From Ilumatobacteraceae bacterium (GTDB taxonomy: Bacteria; Actinomycetota; Acidimicrobiia; Acidimicrobiales; Ilumatobacteraceae): 64,000 bases of DNA. Location of the stretch: the NCBI GenBank assembly GCA_024643255.1, contig JAHENF010000007.1, forward strand, positions 1 to 64,000, in the 5' to 3' direction. Each line of letters starts with the position of its first letter. Position 1 is the stretch's first letter. The position numbers and the translations under genes are program-made. This document shows positions 26,956 to 35,197 of the stretch, piece by piece. The notes below the pieces were generated by a model. That model had not been told where the DNA came from. It did no database searches and saw only the letters and a list, made by a program, of their open reading frames with translations.

Positions 26956-27834
26956 ATGTCCGATCCCGTCGATCTGCTCGCTCGGTGCACGTTCCCCTCG
27001 GCGGGAACGGCCGTGGTGTGTGGGTTGTCCGGTGGCGCCGACTCGACCGCTCTCGTCGCACTCGCCATCCGGGCCGGATGTGATGTCGATGCGGTGCACG
27101 TCCACCACGGCCTGCGCCCGGGTGCCGACGACGACGCCGAAATCGCTGCCCGCACCGCCGATCGTCTGGGGGTCGGCTTCCGCATGGTCCACGTCGGGTT
27201 GGACGACGGGCCGAACCTCGAAGCGCGGGCACGAGCAGCTCGACGTCAGGCCCTCGGCCCCGACGCACTCACCGGCCACACCGCCGACGATCAGGCCGAG
27301 ACGCTGCTGCTCGCGCTCCTGCGAGGGTCGGGGGCGACCGGGCTGAGCGCCATCGACCCCGGACCCCGACATCCGATCCTGGCGTTGCGGCGATCGGAGA
27401 CGGTCGCGCTCTGCCGGCACCTCGACCTCCCCGTCGCCGATGATCCGACCAACGACGATCCGCGTTTCCGTCGCAATCGAATCCGCCACGAGTTGCTCCC
27501 GCTGCTCGACGACATCGCCCAACGCGACGTCACCGTGCTGCTCGAGCGCACCGCCACCTTGCTGCGCGACGACGATCGACTGCTCGGCGACCTGGCGGCG
27601 AGCATCGATGCCACCAAGATCGACGAACTGCTCGCCGCGCCGGCTCCGCTCGCCGCGCGCGCCGTGCGTCGATGGCTCGAGTACGACGGGTATCCCCCCG
27701 ACGCTGCCGGCATCGCGCGCGTGTTCGCTGTCGCCCGGGGAGAGGCGGCCGCCTGCGAACTCGCCGGGGGCCATCGCGTCGAGCGACGTGGCGATCGACT
27801 GGTTCTTTTCCCCACCGGCTCCGCCACCCGGTAG
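26956..27834 (+). CDS. tilS: tRNA(Ile)-lysidine synthase
   Basis: Converts C34 of the minor tRNA-Ile CAT anticodon to lysidine, changing decoding to AUA. The 292-residue protein has the N-type ATP pyrophosphatase loop SGGADST (25-31), VHHGLRPGADDDAE, and the tRNA-binding block GHTADDQAETLLLALLRGSGATGL followed by DPTNDDPRFRRNRIRHELLP. I take the ATG at 26956 because TGGAG lies 6-7 nt upstream; ATG 26941 would add five residues. hpt and ftsH, frequent neighbours in other bacteria, are not next to it here. Confidence 0.93.
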   Translation: MSDPVDLLARCTFPSAGTAVVCGLSGGADSTALVALAIRAGCDVDAVHVHHGLRPGADDDAEIAARTADRLGVGFRMVHVGLDDGPNLEARARAARRQALGPDALTGHTADDQAETLLLALLRGSGATGLSAIDPGPRHPILALRRSETVALCRHLDLPVADDPTNDDPRFRRNRIRHELLPLLDDIAQRDVTVLLERTATLLRDDDRLLGDLAASIDATKIDELLAAPAPLAARAVRRWLEYDGYPPDAAGIARVFAVARGEAAACELAGGHRVERRGDRLVLFPTGSATR

Positions 27835-27883
27835 CCTGACCACCCGTTATGACGTCCTGCGCCCGCCCGGAACCCGCCCGCTG

Positions 27884-28390
27884 ATGCCCCCTCGGTTGCG
27901 TGGCAAGTGGGCGCTCGGGATCACCCCGCGTAACTTCACCTGGATTCTCAAGGACAAGCTGGCGATCTGCGAACGCCCCGGAGGTGTCGGCGACAGCCAC
28001 CGCCGGGTCCGTCGCCAGGAAGAGATCATCTGGCTGCGCGAGAACGGTTTCGGCTGCGTCCTGTCGATCATCGCGGCGCCGCACAACCTGCACAACTACG
28101 ACGAACTGCAGTTGCCGTACCGGCACCGCCCGTTCAACACCGAGCACACCGATCAGTATCTCAAGGCGCTCTACACCGAGATCCGCGACCTGTTGCGCCA
28201 CGGCACCAAGGTCCTGGTGCACGGCGACGAGGTGGGCGATCGCATCCTGGGCATCATGGGCGGCTACATCCGGTGGGCCGGTCTCGTCGAGGAACCCACC
28301 CAGGCGATCCAGGTGACCGAACGGCTCGCCGGACGCCCGCTCGACCCGTTCGCCCGCGAAATCATCCTGCGCGCGCACGAACTGCGCTGA
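27884..28390 (+). CDS. dual-specificity-phosphatase-like protein lacking catalytic Cys
   Basis: A 168-residue protein whose C-terminal half follows the tyrosine-phosphatase fold: GCVLSIIAAPHNLHNY as the early strand, a long helix ending in LLRHG, then the P-loop position VLVHGDEVGDR and a helix GIMGGYIRWAGLV. The canonical HCxxxxxR loop here reads HGDEVGDR: Arg and His remain but the nucleophilic Cys is Gly, so classical phosphatase activity is unlikely. It may bind phospho-ligands or act as a scaffold. Start taken at the ATG; no clear ribosome site. Function unknown. Confidence 0.65.
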   Translation: MPPRLRGKWALGITPRNFTWILKDKLAICERPGGVGDSHRRVRRQEEIIWLRENGFGCVLSIIAAPHNLHNYDELQLPYRHRPFNTEHTDQYLKALYTEIRDLLRHGTKVLVHGDEVGDRILGIMGGYIRWAGLVEEPTQAIQVTERLAGRPLDPFAREIILRAHELR

Positions 28391-28411
28391 TCAGCAGTTC
28401 GCCGCGCATCG

Positions 28412-29047
28412 TCACCGGATCGGCGGCGAGACCCCGCACCCGGTGGGCTCGACGAACAGCAATGGCAACGGGTCGACCGCCACATTGCCGGGCCTGACCT
28501 CGAAGTGCAGATGGAAGTTGTCGGGGCTCGACGTTCCACTGCTGCCGACATATCCGATCACGTCACCCCGCGACACCCTGGCGCCCTGGGCGAGGCCGTT
28601 GGGATCGGCGGTCAGGTGGAAGTACTTGTACGTGATGTCGGTGGCGCCGTCGTACAGCGTCCATCCCCATCCCGCTGTGCCGGTGTTGGTGTAGCGCTTG
28701 GTCAGCGTGCCGTCGACGACCGCGGTCACGGCCCGTCCGGCGCTGCCCATGATGTCGACGCCTTCGTGCAGCCGGGTGCCACCCGATCTGCCGTCGCCGA
28801 AGTTGTCGAGGATGTAGCAGTCCGACCCGGCGTCGACCGGGAACGGCAACATGCCCGGCGGCACCCGCAACCGCAACCGCTCCGCCTGGACCAGCGCCGA
28901 CCCCGGCGCGGTCAGCGACGCCGGAGCGCCGGCTGACTGGGCCTGGACGAGCGATCCGGCCCACACGGCGCCCACGCAGACCAACACCGCCGCCACCGTG
29001 CTCCGGGCGCGCCGAAGCGCTGGTCCGGACCCCGATGGCACGATCAT
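28412..29047 (-). CDS. secreted M23 (LytM-type) metallopeptidase
   Basis: A 211-residue predicted peptidoglycan endopeptidase. N-terminal Sec-type signal region (RRARSTVAAVLVCVGAVWAGSLVQA), then the zinc ligands of the LytM domain: HEGVD, YFHL and HLHFEV. The start at 29047 gives the shortest reasonable signal peptide; longer frames upstream lack homology. The adjacent gene encodes a paralogue with the same catalytic residues but a Tat-like signal. Both are transcribed on the minus strand with a hairpin between them. Confidence 0.85.
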   Translation of the reverse strand: MIVPSGSGPALRRARSTVAAVLVCVGAVWAGSLVQAQSAGAPASLTAPGSALVQAERLRLRVPPGMLPFPVDAGSDCYILDNFGDGRSGGTRLHEGVDIMGSAGRAVTAVVDGTLTKRYTNTGTAGWGWTLYDGATDITYKYFHLTADPNGLAQGARVSRGDVIGYVGSSGTSSPDNFHLHFEVRPGNVAVDPLPLLFVEPTGCGVSPPIR

Positions 29048-29085
29048 GAAGGAGGTATCGGCAATCCCGCCGGTCGACTTGACCC

Positions 29086-29128
29086 GCGATGAGGTTCTGG
29101 CCCGAGGGGCGGCCCGGAACCTCATCGC
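29086..29128. terminator. 12-bp inverted repeat between the two M23 genes
   Basis: GCGATGAGGTTC at 29086-29097 is exactly repeated inverted at 29117-29128, with a GC-rich, partly self-complementary interior. It lies downstream of the 29148-29750 gene and upstream of the 28412-29047 gene on the minus strand, so it could end the first message or act as a leader of the second. No T-run. Confidence 0.5.
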
Positions 29129-29147
29129 TGCGCGGAGTGGTGCCCGC

Positions 29148-29750
29148 TCAGATGACGGTGATGCCGGGGATCGGCAGGCCGAGGAACGGCACCGGATCGA
29201 CGGGCGTACGGCTGGGGCCGCGCCGAACTTCGAAGTGCAGGTGCGGCGACGACGGATTGCCGGTGCTCCCCATCGTGCCGATGACCTGCCCGCGGGTGAC
29301 GACGGACCCGACGATGAGGCCCGGCGCGAACGACTCCAGGTGGTGATAGCGGTACCGATCTCCTGCCGCGTCGAGAATCACCCACGAGTTGCCCTCATTG
29401 GTCCCCATGACCGTCTGGGCCTCGAGGATCCCGTCGAGACATGCCACCAGCGGCTGGCCCGGCAGCGCATCACTGCGCCCGATGTCGATGCCCTGGTGCG
29501 GGCCCGACCCGAACAACCGCTGCGCCCCGAAGTTGTCGAGCAGGATCAGATCCGCAGGGAGCTGCACCGGGAACATCAGCCTGCCGGGAGGCCAGATCCG
29601 AACCGCCGGCTCGAGGGCCGAGGCCGTCGACTGGATGTCCGACGGGTCGGCGCCGACAGCCATCACCGCACCGAAGCGCGCTGCAGCGGCGACACCGGCG
29701 AGGCCGAGTGCCGAGCCGATGATCTGTCGACGGGTACGAGTAGCGTTCAT
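29148..29750 (-). CDS. M23 (LytM-type) metallopeptidase with Tat-like signal
   Basis: A 200-residue paralogue of the neighbouring M23 peptidase. The N-terminus TRTRRQIIGSALGLAGVAAA looks like a twin-arginine signal. Zinc ligands are intact: HQGID, YHHL and HLHFEV. Predicted to cleave peptidoglycan peptide bridges outside the membrane. The start codon complement at 29748-29750 overlaps the ATG at 29749 on the other strand, so one of the two divergent genes probably starts slightly downstream; I use 29755 for the plus-strand gene. Confidence 0.85.
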   Translation of the reverse strand: MNATRTRRQIIGSALGLAGVAAAARFGAVMAVGADPSDIQSTASALEPAVRIWPPGRLMFPVQLPADLILLDNFGAQRLFGSGPHQGIDIGRSDALPGQPLVACLDGILEAQTVMGTNEGNSWVILDAAGDRYRYHHLESFAPGLIVGSVVTRGQVIGTMGSTGNPSSPHLHFEVRRGPSRTPVDPVPFLGLPIPGITVI

Positions 29751-29754
29751 GGTG

Positions 29755-30726
29755 ATGGGTGGACGTCGAGTGTTCGTCAGCGGTGTCGGGGGAGAACTCG
29801 GCACCTTGGTGGCGAGCCTCCTCGAAGCCGAGGACTGGGTTGGTGCGCTGTCGGGTATCGATGCCGATCCGCCCCGACGACGCCTCAATCGTACGGTGTT
29901 CCACCGGATTCACCCCGATGAGCACGATCGAATCGTCGACACCGTCGTCAAGTTCAATCCGCACGTGCTCGTCCACGTCGGCGTGTGGGAGCCCGACGCT
30001 CGCGCCGCACCCTACGATGCCGCAGCCCTCACCGACCAGGCCGCGACATCGATCATCGGCGCGGCCGCCGAGTGCTCGGCGCTCGAACACGTCATCGTCC
30101 GCAGCGGGATCGAGATCTACGGCCGTTCCCGCGGGGCACTCACCCGACCGTCCGAATCGGCGCCGATCCAACCGACGAGCGACTGGGGTCGCACCGTTGC
30201 CGCAATCGAACGAACCGCCGCCCAGGTCGGCGAACGCGTCGGGGTGACCATCGGTGCGCTCCGACTCGCTCCGGTTCTCGGGCCGCACGTGCCGTCACCA
30301 CTCGGACGCCTGCTGCGAATGCCCGCGGTGCCATTCAGCCTGCTCGCCGATCCGCCGTTCGCCGTGATCGAAGACCGCGATGCCGCCCGAGCCTTCGTCG
30401 CCGCAGCCCGACTCGGCCTCGCCGAACCCGTCAACATCGTCGCCCCTGGTGCGATCACCGCACTCCAGGCCGCTCGCCGGGGCCGACGCATCCCCGTGCC
30501 ACTCGTCGGGCCCGACTGGCGCATCGCCCGGACGCTGAGCCACCTCGCGGGCGCCCCGATCCCCGACCACGTCGCCGAGGCGCTCCATCGCGGTCGCCTC
30601 GCCGACAACACACGTATGCGCACGCTGCTCGGAGTGGAAGCCCAGACCTCGACGACCGAGGTCATCGATCGGCTCTACCACTGGCCGAGCGTCGTTCGTC
30701 AACCAGCACGAGTACAGGTGGCCTGA
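29755..30726 (+). CDS. NAD-dependent epimerase/SDR-like protein (GalE2-like)
   Basis: A 323-residue extended-SDR protein: VFVSGVGGELGTLVASLLE is the nucleotide-binding glycine motif and HVIVRSGIEIYG corresponds to the strand/Tyr region, but the canonical YxxxK is not evident, so catalysis is uncertain. ATG 29755 chosen among three clustered starts (29749, 29752, 29755). It overlaps the acyltransferase-like gene (TGATG), forming a pair like galE2-Rv0502 of mycobacteria (recalled, not searched), which also lies near hem and proC genes. Confidence 0.7.
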   Translation: MGGRRVFVSGVGGELGTLVASLLEAEDWVGALSGIDADPPRRRLNRTVFHRIHPDEHDRIVDTVVKFNPHVLVHVGVWEPDARAAPYDAAALTDQAATSIIGAAAECSALEHVIVRSGIEIYGRSRGALTRPSESAPIQPTSDWGRTVAAIERTAAQVGERVGVTIGALRLAPVLGPHVPSPLGRLLRMPAVPFSLLADPPFAVIEDRDAARAFVAAARLGLAEPVNIVAPGAITALQAARRGRRIPVPLVGPDWRIARTLSHLAGAPIPDHVAEALHRGRLADNTRMRTLLGVEAQTSTTEVIDRLYHWPSVVRQPARVQVA

Positions 30727-31391
30727 TGGACTTGGGACGTGTCATCAGCCTCCGAGCGAGCGATGCTCCGAGCGGCGTGGTCGACGACTGGGGCCGCGAC
30801 CCGGCACTGGTCCGCTCGATGATGCGCCTCGCCCACGGGCGATGGAATGTGTCGGTCGGGGGCGACCACTACCTGCCTCGCCGCAAGGGTGCCTTGATCG
30901 TCGTGAACGCACGACGATTCGCATTGTCACCGATCTTCGCCGCGTTCGCGGTCAGCGAGGCACTCGGCCGGCCAGTGCGCTTCGTCGGGCGTCCCGACAC
31001 GGCGCCGGTGGGAGCATTCAGCCGCCGGATCGGCGGGCTGCTCGACCATCCCGACGAGGTCGCAGGCGCGCTCGCCGCATCGCAGGTCGTGGTGATGGGC
31101 GCAGAACACGGCGACGTGGGTCGGGTCGACCACACACTCGTGGGTGCAGCGCTCGCCGGTGGGGTGTCGGTGTATCCGGCCGCCACGGTGAGCAGTCCGT
31201 TCACACGAGCCGCACGTGTCGAGATCGGCCCGGCGTCGAAGTCGCTGCGCCGCCGCCGCGGGCCGCTCTCGGAACTCGAACTCGCCGACCAAGTGCGCGT
31301 CGACATCGCCAGGCTGCTCGACGAACTCGGAGAGCTGCACACCGGGACCCCACTCGACTGGCTCCCCCTGTCGGGGCTCGGGGGCGCCTGA
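30726..31391 (+). CDS. PlsC-like lysophospholipid acyltransferase, degenerate motif
   Basis: A 221-residue protein resembling 1-acylglycerol-phosphate acyltransferases: GALIVVNARRFALSPIF at the position of the catalytic motif, GRPVRFVGRPDTAPVGAFSRRIGG, then a strand-rich second half with GVSVYPAATVSSPFTRAARVEIG. The usual HxxxxD dyad is replaced by NARRFAL, so activity is doubtful or altered. Starts inside the SDR stop codon and shares its last base with the next hydrolase gene, so the operon is tightly coupled. Confidence 0.6.
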   Translation: MDLGRVISLRASDAPSGVVDDWGRDPALVRSMMRLAHGRWNVSVGGDHYLPRRKGALIVVNARRFALSPIFAAFAVSEALGRPVRFVGRPDTAPVGAFSRRIGGLLDHPDEVAGALAASQVVVMGAEHGDVGRVDHTLVGAALAGGVSVYPAATVSSPFTRAARVEIGPASKSLRRRRGPLSELELADQVRVDIARLLDELGELHTGTPLDWLPLSGLGGA

Positions 31392-32263
31392 TGTCGTACG
31401 TCCGCAGTGTCGACGGCACACGCATCCACTACCAGGTCACCGGACGTCCGAGCGGGGCTCCGATCCTGTTCATCCAGGGTCTGGGCGCCGACAAGAACGG
31501 CTGGAATCTTCAGCGGCTGGCAACGGCACCCTGGTATCGATCGGTGGCTCTCGACAATCGCGGGGCAGGTCGCAGCGACAAGCCCCACGGTGCCTACACG
31601 CTCGAGCAGATGGCCGACGACGCGGTGGCCGTGCTCGACCACGCCGGAGTCGAGACCGCCCACGTGGTCGGCGCGTCGATGGGTGGGGCGATCAGCCAGA
31701 TCGTTGCCGTCAAGTACCCCGAACGCACCCGCTCGCTGACGCTCGCCTGCACCGCCGGCCGCAACCACCCATGGCGCGAGGAGCTCCTCACCAGCTGGCG
31801 CGACTCCGCGCTCGAACGCGGCATCGGTTCGATGGGCCACGAGGCGGCCCGCTGGGTGATCGGTCCACGATCGTTCCGTCGCCTGCTCCCCGCCATCGGC
31901 TGGCTCGGACCGCTGGCCCTCGGCCGGCCCGCCCATGCATTTGCGGCACAGTGCGACGCCATCCTCGCAGCAGGCGAGTTGCACCAGGATCTCATCGACA
32001 GGTTGCCCGACATCACCGTGCCCACCCTGGTGATGGTCGGCAACCAGGACATCCTGACGCCGCGCGGCGACAGCGAAGATCTCGCCGACACGATCCCCAC
32101 GGCCGAATTGGTCGTGATCAGCGGTGCGGCACACGGGTTCATGGTCGAACACGCCTCGACCTTCAATCGCGTGCTGCTCGAGTTCCTCGGCCGCGCCGAG
32201 CGCGCCCATCAGGCCGGGCTCGAGGAACAGGCTCGGCTCGACGACACGCTCGCCGCCAGCTGA
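31391..32263 (+). CDS. alpha/beta hydrolase
   Basis: A 290-residue hydrolase with QGLGADKNGW (oxyanion region), DNRGAGRSDKP, the nucleophile elbow VGASMGG, the acid in VGNQDILTP and the histidine in GAAHGFMVEH. Its layout is close to pimeloyl-ester or epoxide-hydrolase-like proteins; substrate unknown. One-base overlaps with both neighbours suggest it works in the same pathway as the SDR, acyltransferase and flavoprotein. Confidence 0.85.
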   Translation: MSYVRSVDGTRIHYQVTGRPSGAPILFIQGLGADKNGWNLQRLATAPWYRSVALDNRGAGRSDKPHGAYTLEQMADDAVAVLDHAGVETAHVVGASMGGAISQIVAVKYPERTRSLTLACTAGRNHPWREELLTSWRDSALERGIGSMGHEAARWVIGPRSFRRLLPAIGWLGPLALGRPAHAFAAQCDAILAAGELHQDLIDRLPDITVPTLVMVGNQDILTPRGDSEDLADTIPTAELVVISGAAHGFMVEHASTFNRVLLEFLGRAERAHQAGLEEQARLDDTLAAS

Positions 32264-33198
32264 TGCGCGTCGTCGTCGTCGGCGCCGGGATCAGCGGTCT
32301 CGTCGCCGCCCGCGAACTGCAATCGGCAGGCGTCGAGGTCTCGCTCGTCGACAAGGGACGGTCGCCCGGTGGACGTCTGGCCACACGACGGATCGGTGGC
32401 GCCACCCTCGACCACGGCGCTCAGTTCTTCACCGTCCGAACACCGGCGTTCCAGCATCGGGTCGACCAGTGGCTCGAACAGGGCCTCGTCACCGTGTGGT
32501 CACACGGCTTCGGCTCCGACGACGGACATCCCCGATACATCGCCCCGGCCGGGATGAACTCGCTCGCCAAGGATCTGGCCACCGGACTCGACGTGTCGTG
32601 TTCGACGATGGCCTTCACCGTCCGCCGAGCGGGCTCGGGCTGGGAGGTGGTGATCGACGACGGCTCGACGCGTGGCGCCGATCGCGTCGTCGTGACGACC
32701 CCGTTGCCGCAGGCATTCGCCCTGCTCGTCGACGCCGGAATCGAGCTCGACGGGCGATTGGTACGAACCGAGTACGACCGCACGATCGCGCTGTTGGCCA
32801 CACTCGACCGACCACCGCTGCTCCCGGCGCCCGGCGGTGTCCAGCACCCCCACGCCGACATCGGTTTCGTCGCCGACAACGCGGCGAAAGGCGTGAGCGC
32901 CACCCCGGCGATCACGCTCCATGCCTCGCCGTCATGGAGCGAGGCCCACTGGGACGAGGAGGCCGCGGATCTGCTGGCCGAGTTGACCGCCATGGCGGCG
33001 CCGTGGCTGGGCGACGCCGCGGTCGTGGAGGCACAGCTCAAGAAGTGGCGGTTCGCCACGCCACGCACCCCGTGGCCCGAGCCGTGTTGGGTGTCCGCCG
33101 ACGGTGGCGTCGTGCTCGCCGGCGACGCGTTCGCCGGACCGCGGGTGGAAGCCGCGCACAACAGCGGGCTGGCCGCCGCGCACGCACTGCTGCGATAG
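32263..33198 (+). CDS. FAD-dependent amine-oxidase/renalase-like protein
   Basis: A 311-residue flavoprotein: VVVVGAGISGLVAARELQ and DKGRSPGGRLATRR at the N-terminus bind FAD; DHGAQFFTVR is the renalase/amine-oxidase hallmark; the C-terminal VVLAGDAFAGPRVEAAHNSGLAAA closes the FAD site. Bacterial renalases oxidise abnormal dihydro-NAD(P) isomers; that activity is possible but cannot be assigned. Last gene of the plus-strand four-gene operon and convergent with the gene at 33207. Confidence 0.82.
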   Translation: MRVVVVGAGISGLVAARELQSAGVEVSLVDKGRSPGGRLATRRIGGATLDHGAQFFTVRTPAFQHRVDQWLEQGLVTVWSHGFGSDDGHPRYIAPAGMNSLAKDLATGLDVSCSTMAFTVRRAGSGWEVVIDDGSTRGADRVVVTTPLPQAFALLVDAGIELDGRLVRTEYDRTIALLATLDRPPLLPAPGGVQHPHADIGFVADNAAKGVSATPAITLHASPSWSEAHWDEEAADLLAELTAMAAPWLGDAAVVEAQLKKWRFATPRTPWPEPCWVSADGGVVLAGDAFAGPRVEAAHNSGLAAAHALLR

Positions 33199-33206
33199 GT
33201 CGGGGA

Positions 33207-33812
33207 TCAGGGTGCGCTGGTCGCGCCACAGCGCACGGCGACGACCTGGCGAGTCTCGAGATCGACGACGGTGACGCTGTCGGGTCCGAACCGCTTCAGG
33301 AAGTCGGAGAAGGTCGGGATGTCCTCGCCGCCGCAGTCACGTTCGATGACCTGCGCGTACGGGATCCGCCAACCGTTGCCGAACACTGCGTCGCCTGCGT
33401 CGAGGTCGATGATCGGTGGCAGTTCGACGGTTCCCCGCGGCGCCGCCGGCAGGATCGCGAACCACACGACCGCATCGCCCAACGTGTCGGCCAACAACAC
33501 ACATCGGTTCGCCTGGTCGAGCTCGTCGCAGTCGATCTCCCCCAGGGTGCCTGGGGCGATGCGCACGACCCGCTCCCCGCTGAGGTTGAGATCGAGATAT
33601 CCGGTGGTGACACCGGCCGGAGCCGCGTCGAAATCGATCGACTGCTCAGCGGAGACGATCGACTCGATCACGTCGATCTGGCGCTCGATGGCCTGTGGCT
33701 CGATCACCGCATCGATCGACGTGTTGTCGACGAACAGCGCCCGGGTCAGCAATGCCAAGGCCCCCAACGCGGCAATCGCCGCGACGAATCGCCAACTGAA
33801 CAGTTGTCTCAC
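33207..33812 (-). CDS. membrane-anchored hypothetical protein after hemL
   Basis: 201 residues: a basic start followed by one TM helix (about 8-22, FVAAIAALGALALL) and an extracytoplasmic domain with Asp/Glu-rich strands, one Cys pair (IDCDELDQANRC) and a further Cys pair (RDCGGED, VRCGATS). GTG start overlapping the hemL stop (GTGA), so it is translated with hemB-hemL. No family recognised; an electron-transfer or assembly role with heme is only a guess. Confidence 0.65.
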   Translation of the reverse strand: MRQLFSWRFVAAIAALGALALLTRALFVDNTSIDAVIEPQAIERQIDVIESIVSAEQSIDFDAAPAGVTTGYLDLNLSGERVVRIAPGTLGEIDCDELDQANRCVLLADTLGDAVVWFAILPAAPRGTVELPPIIDLDAGDAVFGNGWRIPYAQVIERDCGGEDIPTFSDFLKRFGPDSVTVVDLETRQVVAVRCGATSAP

Positions 33813-35197
33813 GGTGCCAACGTCGTGGACCCTGGTTCCGTCGAAGCGGCGGCCACGACGGTCGACGCCGCTTCGAAGGCGGCGTCGGCGATGGCGGCAA
33901 GCACCGTGTCGGTGTGCGCGAGGCCGACGAAGATGGCTTCGTACGCACCCGGGGCCATCGCCACGCCCGCCGCGAGCATCGCCTGGAAGAACGCCGCATA
34001 GGCACGCTCGTCGGTGCGCTTGGCATCGTCGAAGTTCCGCACGGTGCCGGCATGATCGCCGCAGACGATGCCCACGAGGGTGCCGACGACGGGGAACGAG
34101 GCGACGAATCCTGCCGACGAGCAGGCATCGCGCAACGTCGCTGCCAGATGCCTGGCTCGTGCCATCAGCTCGATGTACACATCGGGCGTGAGTTGGTCGA
34201 GCGCAGCCAGCCCGGCGGCGGTTGCGATCGGGTTGCCGGCCAACGTGCCGGCATGGAACACCGGCCCGAGTGGTGAGAGGTGCTCCATGAGCTCGACGCG
34301 ACCGCCGACGGCGCCGATCGGGAGCCCACCGCCGATCACCTTGCCGAAACACGTCAAGTCGGGCCGCACGTCGTACTTGGCCTGCGCTCCGCCCACACCG
34401 ACACGGAAACCGGTGATCACCTCGTCGAAGATCAGCAGTGCTCCGACCCTGTCGCACTCTGCACGGAGCCCGGCCAGGAAGCCGGGGGCCGGCGCGACGA
34501 CACCCATGTTCGCGGCGATCGGCTCGACGATGACTGCGGCGACGCGTTCGTCGAGCTCGGGCACCTCGTTGTACGGGGCGACGATCGTCGCCGCGACGGC
34601 TCCGTCTGGAACGCCGGCGGTACCTGGCAGGCCGAGCGTCGCGACACCACTGCCTCCGGCGACGAGCAGCGCATCGGTGGCACCGTGGAAGTTTCCTGCG
34701 AACGTCACGATCCGGTCGCGGCCGGTGACACCGCGAGCAAGTCTGACTGCGGTGCTCGTGGCCTCGGTGCCCGAGTTCATCAATCGCACTCGCTCACAAC
34801 TCGGGACGCGGGCACCGATCGCTTCCGCGAGCTTCATCTCGCGCGGGGTCGGCGCGCCGTACGAGGTGCCGTCGCCGACGGCGGCGCTGACCGCCGAGGT
34901 GATCGCTGGGTGGGCATGGCCGAGGATGACCGCGCCATAGCTCTGCACGAGATCGAGGTAGGTGGTGCCCTCGACGTCGGTGATCGTGGCGCCCTCGGCC
35001 CTGGCGACCACGTACGGCTCACCCCCGACCGCCTTGAACGCCCGGATCGAGGAGTTCACGCCGCCGGGGATCGCTCGACGGGAGCGCTCGAACAGCACAT
35101 GGTTGGACGGCACGCCTGCGCCGGTGCACACCGTGGGCACGCAGCCCGCAGCGACACACGCCTCGGGATCGCAGTAGGTGATCGACGGTTCGTTCAC
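33809..35197 (-). CDS. hemL: glutamate-1-semialdehyde 2,1-aminomutase
   Basis: PLP enzyme converting glutamate-1-semialdehyde to 5-aminolevulinate. The 462-residue protein has the family N-terminus FERSRRAIPGGVNSSIRAF, NSGTEATSTAVRLAR, the aspartate loop LLIFDEVITGFR, PLP lysine K286 in TCFGKVIGGGLPIG and GPVFHAGTLAGNP. The GTG start at 35197, overlapping the hemB stop, adds an unusual N-terminal extension in which cysteines fall at 9, 14, 19 and 24 (CX4CX4CX4C). Other HemL proteins start near SNHVLFERS, so the extension is either real or the start is about 30 codons later. Confidence 0.93.
   Translation of the reverse strand: MNEPSITYCDPEACVAAGCVPTVCTGAGVPSNHVLFERSRRAIPGGVNSSIRAFKAVGGEPYVVARAEGATITDVEGTTYLDLVQSYGAVILGHAHPAITSAVSAAVGDGTSYGAPTPREMKLAEAIGARVPSCERVRLMNSGTEATSTAVRLARGVTGRDRIVTFAGNFHGATDALLVAGGSGVATLGLPGTAGVPDGAVAATIVAPYNEVPELDERVAAVIVEPIAANMGVVAPAPGFLAGLRAECDRVGALLIFDEVITGFRVGVGGAQAKYDVRPDLTCFGKVIGGGLPIGAVGGRVELMEHLSPLGPVFHAGTLAGNPIATAAGLAALDQLTPDVYIELMARARHLAATLRDACSSAGFVASFPVVGTLVGIVCGDHAGTVRNFDDAKRTDERAYAAFFQAMLAAGVAMAPGAYEAIFVGLAHTDTVLAAIADAAFEAASTVVAAASTEPGSTTLAP

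Noticed and set aside
27884-28390. Hypoxanthine phosphoribosyltransferase, the common neighbour of tilS
   Set aside because: No PRPP-binding motif is present; the sequence instead fits a tyrosine-phosphatase-like fold.
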